DNA of 17,607 nucleotides from CAYRMV01 sp964425255 (GCA_964425255.1 CAYRMV010000066.1:1-17607), one strand, 5' to 3'. Numbered from the stretch's first letter, positions 1-6,789 are shown. Notes: generated by a model not told the origin, from the letters alone. Program-made: numbers and translations.

Positions 1-504
1 CGAAACACACAAGGCACCCGAAACGAAAGATTCTAGTTCCACATCCGTTGCTTCATGAATCTCTTTGATTTGGTCTAAGTTCAATTCGCGGGCCAACACG
101 ACACGTTGAATTCCAGCATCTTTCAAAAATTTCACATGCTTCGGGTCGCGGTTGTTGGCTTGCGTACTCGCATGAAGAACGATCGGAGGCAATTCCATTT
201 CCAAAATGGCCATATCTTGAATAATCAAGGCATCAACACCGATGTCGTATAACTGATAAATCAATTTTCGGCAATCTTCCAACTCATTGTCGTACAGGAT
301 TGTATTGATAACTACAAAAACCTGCGCTTTAAATAAATGAGCGTATTTGACTAATTCTGCGATGTCTTCCACAGAGTTTGTCGCATTGGAACGCGCACCA
401 TACAGCGGAGCACCAATATACACGGCATCCGCACCGGCATTGATGGCAAACATTCCCTGTACTAAATTTTTCGCTGGAGCAAGAATTTCAACCTTTTTCT
501 TCAT
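1..504 (-). CDS. U32-family peptidase-like protein, 5' part only (cut by window start)
   Basis: Reading the minus strand from the ATG at 504 gives an uninterrupted 168-codon frame that runs off position 1, so only the N-terminal part is present. It starts MKKKVEILAPAKN, then AGADAVYIGAPLYGARSNATN, the usual opening of peptidase family U32 (the ILAPAKN and ADAVYIG segments form the first strands of the barrel). The visible part ends in FVSGALCVS, the first half of the U32 signature (FxxGALCxxxSGxC), which is a good internal check of family and frame. Characterised members (RlhA, TrhP/YegQ) take part in hydroxylation of rRNA or tRNA, while others were described as collagenase-like proteases; which applies cannot be decided from a fragment. 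A 72-base gap separates it from the upstream minus-strand gene. No clear TAnnTTTG box was seen ahead of it. Confidence 0.9.
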   Translation of the reverse strand, partial: MKKKVEILAPAKNLVQGMFAINAGADAVYIGAPLYGARSNATNSVEDIAELVKYAHLFKAQVFVVINTILYDNELEDCRKLIYQLYDIGVDALIIQDMAILEMELPPIVLHASTQANNRDPKHVKFLKDAGIQRVVLARELNLDQIKEIHEATDVELESFVSGALCVS

Positions 505-576
505 AATCGCCACAAAATTCAGGAATTAATTTGGTGTGTGCAAGTGTTGAGCGGGAAATGGTGGATTGATACGAAG

Positions 577-987
577 TTATCTTTTTTTAATTTTCAAATA
601 ATCTTCACGATTGTATCTATTCAAATCTTCATAAATTGTATCGAAATAACGTGTATAAAATGTTATTGAATCGGAATTTGGTTCTTTTGATAATGAATCA
701 CCAATCTTGACTTTGCGATATATTTCTGCATCGACACCTACCTCCATTCCTGTTCGAAGAATCAAATAATGTGGATAACGTCCTCCACTATAACTTTTTT
801 TGACAACAGTACCATTGTAATCTAAACGATTAATTTCCATATATTTTCCTTCAATGTAAGAAGGTGATTCTTTGTAAAAAAAGGCGAGAATTAATGTTAA
901 CAAAAGAATGGGTAGGAAGACTTTATACAAAATGCCAGTAGCTTCATCAAATGAATTCTGAACTTCTTGTTTATCATCTTTTTCCAT
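577..987 (-). CDS. small single-helix membrane protein of unknown function
   Basis: A 136-residue protein that I do not recognise. Residues 1-20 are polar and probably cytoplasmic, about 21-41 form one strong membrane segment (YKVFLPILLLTLILAFFY), and the remaining ~95 residues are soluble. That part is rich in beta-forming and aromatic residues (LDYNGTVVKKSYSGGRYPHYLILRTG) and ends in a basic KIKKR tail. Bacteroidota genomes contain many such one-pass proteins with a small beta domain after the helix. Upstream on the minus strand, a TTG (1048-1046) lies 22 bases from TATTTTCG (1023-1016), one mismatch from TAnnTTTG, which could be its promoter. Coding is supported by length and membrane topology only; no function is proposed. 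Confidence 0.65.
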   Translation of the reverse strand: MEKDDKQEVQNSFDEATGILYKVFLPILLLTLILAFFYKESPSYIEGKYMEINRLDYNGTVVKKSYSGGRYPHYLILRTGMEVGVDAEIYRKVKIGDSLSKEPNSDSITFYTRYFDTIYEDLNRYNREDYLKIKKR

Positions 988-1088
988 TGAATTGTTTTAT
1001 TTTATATTGCCCTACCGAAAATAGGTAAAAAAATCAAAATAGTGCCAATCTCCCACAGAAATCAATGCATTTTCAACTTTTGATAAAA

Positions 1089-1104
1089 TAAACAAATTTG
1101 TTTA
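1089..1104. promoter_or_regulatory. perfect 16-bp palindrome, candidate operator of the toxin-antitoxin module
   Basis: TAAACAAATTTGTTTA reads the same on both strands. It overlaps the TTTG of the -33 region (1097-1100) of the antitoxin promoter, so a protein bound here would block RNA polymerase. HigA-type antitoxins generally repress their own operon by binding inverted repeats in the promoter, so the HTH protein encoded at 1147 is the obvious candidate binder. That pairing is inference. Confidence 0.6.
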
Positions 1105-1128
1105 CTTTAGTTGCTTTTCGTATCTTTG
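1097..1128 (+). promoter_or_regulatory. Bacteroidota-type promoter of the toxin-antitoxin module
   Basis: TTTG at 1097-1100, a 20-base spacer and TATCTTTG at 1121-1128 fit the Bacteroidota housekeeping promoter (TTTG, 19-21 bases, TAnnTTTG) exactly. Transcription would start near 1133, leaving a leader of about 14 bases before the ATG at 1147. This rules out the in-frame TTG at 1111, which lies upstream of the -7 box. Confidence 0.75.
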
Positions 1129-1146
1129 ATTTTAAAAAGTTGTTCA

Positions 1147-1656
1147 ATGTTACCAGAAATTTCAGTTGTAAAAGGAGTACATCCGGGTGCAATTTTAAAA
1201 CGGGAATTAAAACGTCGAAAATTAAAAGCGAAAGATTTGGCTATATCCGTTGACGAATACCCACAAACAATCAGTGCAATCATGCAAGGAAAACGGGGAA
1301 TTACTCCAGGTTTATCCATCAAACTTGGGGAAGAATTGGAAGTTCAATCCGATTATTTTATGCTTTTACAAGCGAGTTACGAAGTTTCTGAAGCTTCTAA
1401 GAAAATGCGATTGAATTTACCTAAACCAAACGTTCGAAGGGTGTTGTTTTGGGATACGGATTTTGATAAAATTGACTGGGAAAAACAACGCAAAGCAGTT
1501 ATCAAACGGGTGTTCGAACGTGGGAATCAAACTGAAATTGAAACTATTAGTGATTTTTATGGGAAAGAAATTGTGAAAGAAGAATTGAAAATAATTCAAA
1601 ATGATTTTTTGCCTGTATTTGAGAAGAATAAAAAGGAATTTTTGATGAAATCATGA
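1147..1656 (+). CDS. HigA-like HTH antitoxin fused to a DUF6922-like C-terminal segment
   Basis: A 169-residue protein. Residues ~7-76 are a HigA/XRE-type helix-turn-helix domain: the opening VKGVHPGAILKRELKRR is typical of HigA-family antidote proteins, followed by a helix-turn-helix around DLAISVDEYPQTISAIMQGKR and the LSIKLGEEL segment. Residues ~97-148 (RRVLFWDTDFDKIDWEKQ, then VIKRVFERG and FYGKE) resemble the DUF6922 family, from memory often encoded directly before AbiEii nucleotidyltransferases in Bacteroidota; here it is the tail of the DNA-binding protein. The ATG at 1147 is chosen because an earlier in-frame TTG (1111) precedes the -7 box. The toxin-like gene follows at once, so this is best read as an autoregulating antitoxin. 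The HTH assignment is firm; DUF6922 is recognised by pattern only. Confidence 0.85.
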   Translation: MLPEISVVKGVHPGAILKRELKRRKLKAKDLAISVDEYPQTISAIMQGKRGITPGLSIKLGEELEVQSDYFMLLQASYEVSEASKKMRLNLPKPNVRRVLFWDTDFDKIDWEKQRKAVIKRVFERGNQTEIETISDFYGKEIVKEELKIIQNDFLPVFEKNKKEFLMKS

Positions 1657-1659
1657 GAT

Positions 1660-1701
1660 ATGGAGTTGTATAGAAATACAGTTGACGATTTGGCTTGTTA
1701 A
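1660..1701 (+). other. out-of-frame N-terminus of the AbiEii-like gene (probable frameshift)
   Basis: An ATG at 1660, three bases after the antitoxin stop (1654-1656), opens a frame reading MELYRNTVDDLAC and stopping at TAA 1699-1701. This resembles the start expected for AbiEii-family proteins in this group (M-x-L-Y/H-x-x-T-V). The rest of the protein continues in the next frame (LVKLMQFHELKSFRLVGGTS). A shift of +1 somewhere between 1660 and 1699 would join the two. The explanation is an indel (mutation or sequencing error), a recoding event, or chance. Confidence 0.5.
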
Positions 1702-2287
1702 ATTGATGCAATTCCATGAATTGAAATCGTTTAGATTGGTTGGAGGAACATCACTCAGTTTAGCATTAGGACACCGACTTTCTATTGATATTGATTTATT
1801 TACAGATGCACCATACGATTCAATTGACTTTGTAAAAATTGATGATCTATTTCTTGAATCATTTTCGCATGTCGAAATGAACTATAAAGGGAATAAAGGT
1901 TTCGGTAAATCTTATTTTATTGGAAATGACAATAAAAAATGGGTAAAAGTTGATTTATTCTACACAGATAATTTTGTTTTCCCAAAAATTGAAAGCGAGG
2001 GGATAAGATTATCAAGTTTAGAGGAAATTGTTGCTATGAAATTAGAGGTTATAGGAAATTATGGTCGAAAGAAAGATTTTTGGGATTTACATGAATTGTT
2101 AAATCATTTTTCGCTTGACAAAATGCTTGGTTTCTATGAACTAAGGTACCCTTTCGGTTTAAACAGAGAAGATTTACTCACAAAATTGATTAGTTTTGAA
2201 CAAGCTGATAATGATTTTGATCCAGTTTGTTTGCGAAATAAGTACTGGGATTTGATAAAGTTAGATTTCAAAGATTTAGTAAGATAA
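1682..2287 (+). CDS. AbiEii/AbiGii-family nucleotidyltransferase toxin
   Basis: The frame from the TTG at 1682 gives 201 residues of a DNA polymerase beta-type nucleotidyltransferase of the AbiEii family, whose members (MenT, AbiEii) transfer nucleotides to RNA or related targets. The motifs are complete: LVGGTSLSL with GHRLSIDIDLF (residues 19-40, metal-binding D36 and D38), the third acidic residue in VKVDLF (D91), MKLEV (K120) and the RKKDFWDL motif (129-136). The core therefore looks catalytically intact. The start is uncertain: no good ATG precedes the GGTS motif in this frame except ATG 1706, and a family-like N-terminus lies in another frame at 1660. The gene may be frameshifted or start internally. 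It follows its antitoxin by a short gap, as in type IV-like AbiE systems. Confidence 0.85.
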   Translation: MTIWLVKLMQFHELKSFRLVGGTSLSLALGHRLSIDIDLFTDAPYDSIDFVKIDDLFLESFSHVEMNYKGNKGFGKSYFIGNDNKKWVKVDLFYTDNFVFPKIESEGIRLSSLEEIVAMKLEVIGNYGRKKDFWDLHELLNHFSLDKMLGFYELRYPFGLNREDLLTKLISFEQADNDFDPVCLRNKYWDLIKLDFKDLVR

Positions 2288-2385
2288 ATAAATCAATTTT
2301 AAATAAAACATAAAAGTAACTGACTTTCAATTTTTTATAGAAAATAATTTCATCATCAAAAAACAACAATACCCATAAAAGAACC

Positions 2386-2393
2386 TAAATTTG
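2386..2393 (+). promoter_or_regulatory. -7 promoter box before the beta-propeller gene
   Basis: TAAATTTG matches TAnnTTTG exactly and lies 21 bases before the ATG at 2415; no good -33 TTTG was found at the usual distance. It overlaps the in-frame TTG at 2391, which argues for the ATG as the real start. The 103 bases between the toxin gene and the TTG hold nothing else that I recognise. Confidence 0.5.
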
Positions 2394-2414
2394 TTTATCA
2401 GTATCATTCAAATT

Positions 2415-3410
2415 ATGCAAAAGCTCCTCATCGTTATTTTTATTCTTTCCTTTTTTAACGTTTCCGCTCAACTTCAACTCGGAAATTCCAAGCATTATGC
2501 GCGTGCTTTGTGTATGCACAATAAAACGCTTTTTGTCGGTTTTAGCGACGGGGAATTGTATGCTGTCGATCCGAAAAAAGAACAATTTATCCAACTGGAT
2601 GCGCCGAAATCGTTGGTGGAAATTCGCGATCTTCAGGTTTGGAACGATGAACTTTATGTCATGGAAAGCAGTGATTCGTCTGAATTGTGGAAAATGAATC
2701 TCAAAACAAAAACGTGGACTCAAATCAAACTCATTCATGACGCCGTTTTTTTGGATGATTTAATTGCGACGAAATACAAACTATTTGTTTTTGGGGATGC
2801 GGTAAACGATAGTTTGGTCATTTATTCTGTTCGTGGCGATTCAACTGTAAACGAAGCAAAATACGCGCACGGTTTGCCTACGGGGAAAATTGCTTTGTTT
2901 GCGGCAAGTGGAAGTGCTGTTCAGCGTTTTACACATGATTTTGGCGTTGTTTATCAGAAAAACGGATCGCATTACGTTCGATTTATTCCTGGAAAACATT
3001 TTTTTTGGGAAACATCGCTTCCCTTGTTGAAAGTAGAAAGTGGTGGTGCATTTTCTCAAGTTATTTTTGATCGAAATAAGTCAAAATACATCGCGCTAGT
3101 CGGTGGAGATTATTTGAATCCCAACCGAAAAGACAGCATCGCTTGTTATTCCATCGATTCGGGGAAAACATTTTTGCTTTCCGAATCTCAACCAGCGGGC
3201 TATCGTTCGCATGTGATTCATGTCGGAAAAGGAAAATTGATTGCTGTTGGTCCAACCGGAATGGATGTGAGTAACGATGGCGGAAAGAATTGGCATTTTG
3301 TGCAAGCAGGAAAATTTCATGCGATTACATCTTATGGAAAAAAAGTATTTGTGACATCCAACGAAGGAAAACTAGTTGTTTACAACTGGAAAGCATGGTT
3401 TAATAACTAA
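2415..3410 (+). CDS. secreted Ycf48/BNR-like beta-propeller protein
   Basis: A 331-residue exported protein. Residues 1-19 (MQKLLIVIFILSFFNVSAQ) are a signal peptide ending in the SAQ cleavage site typical of Bacteroidota. The mature part is built of repeated four-strand blades. The C-terminal half resembles the photosystem II stability factor Ycf48 / sialidase-BNR repeat group: ALVGGDYLNPNRKDS (~228-241), SIDSGKTF (246-253), AGYRSHVIHVGKGKLIAVGPTGMD (261-284, split motif) and the BNR-like SNDGGKNW (286-293). The N-terminal half has looser WD40-like blades (SDGELYAVDP, SSELWKMN). No catalytic residues are apparent, so binding or assembly is more likely than enzymatic activity. The gene stands alone: toxin gene upstream, converging operon downstream. 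Fold is fairly sure, role unknown. Confidence 0.85.
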   Translation: MQKLLIVIFILSFFNVSAQLQLGNSKHYARALCMHNKTLFVGFSDGELYAVDPKKEQFIQLDAPKSLVEIRDLQVWNDELYVMESSDSSELWKMNLKTKTWTQIKLIHDAVFLDDLIATKYKLFVFGDAVNDSLVIYSVRGDSTVNEAKYAHGLPTGKIALFAASGSAVQRFTHDFGVVYQKNGSHYVRFIPGKHFFWETSLPLLKVESGGAFSQVIFDRNKSKYIALVGGDYLNPNRKDSIACYSIDSGKTFLLSESQPAGYRSHVIHVGKGKLIAVGPTGMDVSNDGGKNWHFVQAGKFHAITSYGKKVFVTSNEGKLVVYNWKAWFNN

Positions 3411-3475
3411 GTATAATTCGTCGAAATTATTTTCGTTAACTTTTTGAACAAATATTTTTTTAATGCTTATCATTG

Positions 3476-3614
3476 ACTTTACCAGTAATTTGTTTTTTTG
3501 AATCAAAAGTAATTGATTTTCAAGCTTCCCCCTTTGGAGGGGGATTGAGGGGGAGGATAATAAATCTTTCTTAAACACTAATAATCAATATGATTATTAA
3601 TTTACTGGTAAAGT
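3476..3614. repeat. 139-bp element with 13-bp terminal inverted repeats (MITE-like candidate)
   Basis: ACTTTACCAGTAA at 3476-3488 is repeated in exact inverted form as TTACTGGTAAAGT at 3602-3614. Between them lie three more dyads: AATCAA/TTGATT (3501-3506/3513-3518), a GC-rich hairpin CCCCCT/AGGGGG (3528-3533/3538-3543, loop TTGG) and a 9-bp perfect stem TAATAATCA/TGATTATTA (3579-3587/3591-3599). No reading frame of note fills it. The layout suggests a small non-autonomous mobile or interspersed repeat, but no target-site duplication was visible. It sits between two converging genes, so it could also serve as a two-way terminator. It fills most of the 260-base gene-free gap at 3411-3670. Confidence 0.5.
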
Positions 3615-3640
3615 TCACGACATGCTTTTTTATAATAAAA

Positions 3641-3662
3641 CTCTGCGCCCTCAGCGGTTTTT
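3641..3662. repeat. short interspersed motif of the CTCTGCG...GCGGTT type
   Basis: CTCTGCGCCCTCAGCGGTTT belongs to a loosely conserved CTCTGCG/GCGGTT motif that I remember from intergenic regions of many Bacteroidota genomes. It contrasts in GC content with its surroundings and lies just beyond the 3' end of the metallo-beta-lactamase gene. Recognition is from memory; no second copy is present in this window. Confidence 0.35.
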
Positions 3663-3670
3663 AAATCATT

Positions 3671-4444
3671 TTATTTAAGTAAAAACAATTTCTCCGTATA
3701 ATCCAACAATTCTCGTCCACCGACTTTACCATGACCCGGAATAATTTTTTGTGCATTCGGAAATTCATTTTTTACTTTCGCAACAGACTGACTCCATGTT
3801 ATTTCATTGGCATCACCCAAATATCCTTTGCTAGCGTTCATTTCTTTGATTAAACAACCACCAAACAAACTGGCGTCAACGCGAAAAAAAACGACAATAT
3901 TATCTTGCGTATGTCCTTCACCCGGATAAAATAAATCGATGGTGGATGTTCCTAAGCGAAGTTTAGTTGGAACTTCCAGTGGAATCAAAGCTTCATGCAT
4001 GTCAGGTGTTTTTTCTCGAACCAAGCGATTTGTTTTTTCAGAAGCCATGGTTGGAATTCCATTTTTTTCAAATGTTTCAAATCCTGCAAGGCAATCGTTG
4101 TGAAAATGAGTTGCAATGACCCCAATGACCTTGATTTTTTCTTTCGCTAAAAATGCAATGAGCTCGATAGAAGCAGCTTCGTTGGCAGGTGTGTCGAAAA
4201 CATAACATTCCTTTTGTTGAATCGCAATCATTCCATTACATGGTACACGACCAAAACTTTCCGTTTCTAAATACGAAACATGAACCCAGGTATTGGGTGC
4301 AACTTGATATATTTCAAGTGATTCACTGAAATACAGCGTATCATTCGCATTTTTAGTCACCCATTTTTCGCTCCCTTTTTTTGTGGTTTGTGCATGAACC
4401 GACAATCCGATTACTAAAAAGAAAAAGAGGATCCAGTTTTTCAT
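3671..4444 (-). CDS. subclass B1 metallo-beta-lactamase
   Basis: A 257-residue protein with a Sec signal peptide (residues 1-19, ending HAQ) and a complete metallo-beta-lactamase fold. The zinc ligands of subclass B1 are all present: H113, H115 and D117 in HFHNDC, H178 in GEGHTQDN, C197 in GGCLIK and H238 in IPGHG. The cysteine at the fifth position plus K200, the lysine that in B1 enzymes contacts the substrate carboxylate, separates it from general MBL-fold hydrolases. A cysteine follows the metal-binding aspartate, as in Bacteroides CcrA. Likely reaction: zinc-dependent hydrolysis of beta-lactams in the periplasm; actual spectrum cannot be told. It is the last gene of a three-gene operon, its ATG overlapping the FKBP stop by four bases, and shows no sign of transfer, so it looks intrinsic to the chromosome. 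Confidence 0.9.
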   Translation of the reverse strand: MKNWILFFFLVIGLSVHAQTTKKGSEKWVTKNANDTLYFSESLEIYQVAPNTWVHVSYLETESFGRVPCNGMIAIQQKECYVFDTPANEAASIELIAFLAKEKIKVIGVIATHFHNDCLAGFETFEKNGIPTMASEKTNRLVREKTPDMHEALIPLEVPTKLRLGTSTIDLFYPGEGHTQDNIVVFFRVDASLFGGCLIKEMNASKGYLGDANEITWSQSVAKVKNEFPNAQKIIPGHGKVGGRELLDYTEKLFLLK

Positions 4445-4890
4445 TTTACATCGGTTATTTCGACTTCAAAATACAAAATAGAGTGGGGTGGAATCGATTC
4501 CAAATCGTGATCTCCATATCCCAAAGAGGGTGGAATAATGAGTTTTGCTTTGTCGCCTTTTCGCATATACATAAACGCTTCTTGCCATCCCATGATCAAT
4601 TGGTTGACCGGGAAAGTGACTGGTTTTTTTTCGTTTTTGCCATCAAACACGGTTCCATTTAGCAATTTACCCATGTATGTAAAACTGACTTCGTCCGTAA
4701 ACTTGATGTTTTCACCATCACCTTTTTTATCAATAAAATAATACAATCCAGATTCCGAACGTTCAAATTTAGTATTGCTTTTTGCAATAAATTTTTCTAT
4801 TTTTTGATCAAAGCTTTGTTTGTCTTCTTCGTTGTAGGTCTTACATCCAAAAGCAAGAAGAGCGACAATAAAAAATGCGATTTGTTTCAT
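4441..4890 (-). CDS. FKBP-type peptidyl-prolyl isomerase lipoprotein
   Basis: A 149-residue lipoprotein: MKQIAFFIVALLAFGC is a signal peptide with lipobox cysteine C16. A short helical linker (20-45) leads to one FKBP domain (46-149). Hallmarks are VSFTYMGKLLNGTVFDG (68-84, with pocket residues Y72, F82 and D83), LIMGWQEAF (98-106, the tryptophan at the pocket floor), IPPSLGYG (119-126) and IPPHSILYFEVEI (133-145). It should catalyse cis-trans isomerisation of proline bonds in exported proteins from the inner face of the outer membrane or the periplasmic membrane surface. It starts three bases after the TraB-like gene stop, and its own TGA overlaps the ATG of the metallo-beta-lactamase, so the three are probably translationally coupled. 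Assignment is secure; client proteins are unknown. Confidence 0.95.
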   Translation of the reverse strand: MKQIAFFIVALLAFGCKTYNEEDKQSFDQKIEKFIAKSNTKFERSESGLYYFIDKKGDGENIKFTDEVSFTYMGKLLNGTVFDGKNEKKPVTFPVNQLIMGWQEAFMYMRKGDKAKLIIPPSLGYGDHDLESIPPHSILYFEVEITDVK

Positions 4891-4893
4891 GAT

Positions 4894-5787
4894 TTACAAT
4901 TTAACGGGAGTTACCGTGTAACCTTCTTTTTCTAAAAGTTGAATTACTCCATTAGGTCCACCCAAATGTCCAGCACCAACAGCAATGAATAATTTTTCTT
5001 TCGGCATCATTTCTTTTAGTTTTGGAATCCAATTTTTGTTTCGATTATCCAGAAATTCCGCATTATTGTCTGAAATAACACCTCCATCTTGTTGGATATA
5101 CAAATACAATGAATCAATTCGTTGTCTGCGATACATGGCTTGCATATCGTTGGTCATTTTCAGCGATTTTTCTTCATCTCTAATTCCTGAAAGCACCATT
5201 TCTGCTTGATCTTTGTCCGTTAATTTGTCAAACATGGCCATTTGTTCACCGATTGTTTCCAAACCAACTACTTTCAATTTATTTTCTTTTGCTATTCTAT
5301 CCAAAGTCATTTCATAGGATTCTGTTTTTCCCATAAAACTCAATTGAGTAGCAGTTTGAACAACGACAAAAGGTTTCATTTTGGAAAAATTTGCTCGGAA
5401 AGCATCTTCGTTTAAATTCATTTTTTGTTTCGCCCAAGACAAAATGGTATCAGTTTGCTCTTTCGTGAAATAATCAAAAAACGTTTTTCCTTCGGGTAGC
5501 ACAATGTATTTCATCATTTCAGCTTGATTGCCAAGATCACCGATTTCCATCACCAGTACATCCGATTTTTTGACAATTTTCTTCAAACTTTCAGGGAAAT
5601 AGAAGTACTCTTTTTGAATTAAGTGCATCGTACCAAACAAATAGGACGGTTGTTTCAAACCATTTCCTTCGATTTTCCACAACAAGGAATTTTGTTCTTT
5701 TTGAGGTGTGTCTTGTGGTTGAAAAAAGGAAGTTAAAAGGACAAACAATCCAAAGAAAGAGAACAAGGAAAGAATGATTTTTTTCAT
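4894..5787 (-). CDS. TraB/GumN-family protein
   Basis: A 297-residue exported protein with an N-terminal hydrophobic segment (residues 3-22, IILSLFSFFGLFVLLTSFF) acting as signal peptide or anchor. The TraB/GumN motifs are in order: FGTMH (51-55), the glutamate in VLVMEIG (E81), GLETIGEQ (175-182), the RNKNW segment (249-253) and the C-terminal GAGHLGGPNGVIQLLEKEGY (271-290). The family includes the Tiki metalloproteases, and the GxxH and GAGH histidines and glutamates are the proposed metal ligands, so a periplasmic peptidase role is possible but unproven for bacterial members. It is the first gene of the minus-strand operon with an FKBP lipoprotein and a metallo-beta-lactamase. A weak box TATCTTCG (5869-5862) is the best promoter candidate, about 75 bases upstream. 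Confidence 0.9.
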   Translation of the reverse strand: MKKIILSLFSFFGLFVLLTSFFQPQDTPQKEQNSLLWKIEGNGLKQPSYLFGTMHLIQKEYFYFPESLKKIVKKSDVLVMEIGDLGNQAEMMKYIVLPEGKTFFDYFTKEQTDTILSWAKQKMNLNEDAFRANFSKMKPFVVVQTATQLSFMGKTESYEMTLDRIAKENKLKVVGLETIGEQMAMFDKLTDKDQAEMVLSGIRDEEKSLKMTNDMQAMYRRQRIDSLYLYIQQDGGVISDNNAEFLDNRNKNWIPKLKEMMPKEKLFIAVGAGHLGGPNGVIQLLEKEGYTVTPVKL

Positions 5788-5947
5788 GGTAAACTATGAG
5801 TTTTAATCAATTTTAAGTGAATGTTTTTGCAAAAGAAGCCATTTCGATGGTTTACTTTTTGCGAAGATAATGAAAATAGTGTGATTTATCCTTTTCAAAA
5901 TGGCGTAAAATCAAAGAATTTGTGTGAATATTCTATATCTAAAACCG

Positions 5948-5975
5948 TTTGATTTTAAAGCATTCTGTATATTTG
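5948..5975 (+). promoter_or_regulatory. promoter of the methyltransferase gene
   Basis: TATATTTG (5968-5975) matches TAnnTTTG exactly, with TTTG at 5948-5951 and a 16-base spacer, slightly shorter than usual. It gives a leader of about 30 bases to the ATG at 6010. It lies in the 222-base gap between two divergent transcription units. Confidence 0.6.
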
Positions 5976-6009
5976 CAATCGCTAAAACACTTGGTTTTGG
6001 CTAAGTGCT

Positions 6010-6783
6010 ATGAAGAAAATTTACAAATATTTAATCAATACGATTCCGCGTCCATGGTTGATTCGCTTGAGTTATCCGTTCAAAATGGTCGCTCCATTGC
6101 TATATAAAGGGAACAACGTTGAATGTCCGGTTTGCGATCGTAAATTCAGTAAGTTTCTCTCTTACGGTTCTAATGTGGCTCATCGGGAAAATGTGCTTTG
6201 CCCGTATGATTTGACCTTAGAACGTCACCGTTTGATGTGGTTGTACTTGAAAAATGAGTCGAACTTTTTTTCTGCTCAAAAGTTAGATGTTTTACACATC
6301 GCACCGGAGCAATGTTTTCATCCACTTTTCAAAAAACAAGCTAACCTTTCTTATTTGACGGGTGATTTACTTTCTCCCATTGCGGATATGCACTTCGATT
6401 TACATGATATTCCACTGGAAGACAATCGATTTGATGTCGTTTTTTGCAATCACGTTATGGAACACGTAACTGATGCTTTGCGTTGCATGCAAGAATTACA
6501 CCGTGTCATGAAACCAGGTGGATGGGGAATTTTACAAGTTCCACAAGACATAAATCGGGCTGAAACCTACGAGGATTGGTCGATTACTTCACCAGAAGAA
6601 AGAGAAAAACATTTTTGGCAATACGATCATGTGCGACTTTTTGGACGAGATTATCCAGATTGGTTGCGTAAAGCAGGATGGGAAGTGCAAGAATACGATC
6701 CGAAAAACTATTTTTCGCTTGATCAAATCGAACGATACCGCATGCAACCTGACGAAATTTTATATGTCGTCCACAAAAGATAA
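6010..6783 (+). CDS. class I SAM-dependent methyltransferase with N-terminal cysteine cluster
   Basis: A 257-residue cytoplasmic protein. Residues 39-42 (CPVC) and C64 (LCPYD) form a small zinc-ribbon-like N-terminal element. It is followed by a Methyltransf_11-type fold: VLHIAPE (94-100) stands where the glycine-rich SAM loop usually lies, TGDLLSP (117-123) is the acidic second strand, DVVFCNHVMEHV (142-153) is motif IV/post-IV, and HRVMKPGGWGILQVP (164-178) is the motif before strand 5. It therefore probably uses SAM; the substrate is unknown. Homologues with the CPVC head and HIAPE motif are common in Bacteroidota and are often simply labelled methyltransferase. The peroxidase gene starts six bases after its stop, so the two probably share the promoter at 5948-5975. 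Confidence 0.9.
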   Translation: MKKIYKYLINTIPRPWLIRLSYPFKMVAPLLYKGNNVECPVCDRKFSKFLSYGSNVAHRENVLCPYDLTLERHRLMWLYLKNESNFFSAQKLDVLHIAPEQCFHPLFKKQANLSYLTGDLLSPIADMHFDLHDIPLEDNRFDVVFCNHVMEHVTDALRCMQELHRVMKPGGWGILQVPQDINRAETYEDWSITSPEEREKHFWQYDHVRLFGRDYPDWLRKAGWEVQEYDPKNYFSLDQIERYRMQPDEILYVVHKR

Positions 6784-6789
6784 GGTAAA

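Noticed and set aside
347..529. Plus-strand 60-residue ORF opposite the U32 gene
   Set aside because: It is antisense to a well-supported coding frame and has no domain or signal; a shadow of the minus-strand gene.
1111..1146. TTG start extending the antitoxin by 12 residues
   Set aside because: It lies upstream of the TATCTTTG -7 box and would not be in the mRNA; the ATG at 1147 opens the conserved HigA-like region.
3671..4444. Acquired resistance cassette around the metallo-beta-lactamase
   Set aside because: No integrase, attC site, IS or composition shift is visible, and the gene is embedded in an operon of housekeeping-type exported proteins.
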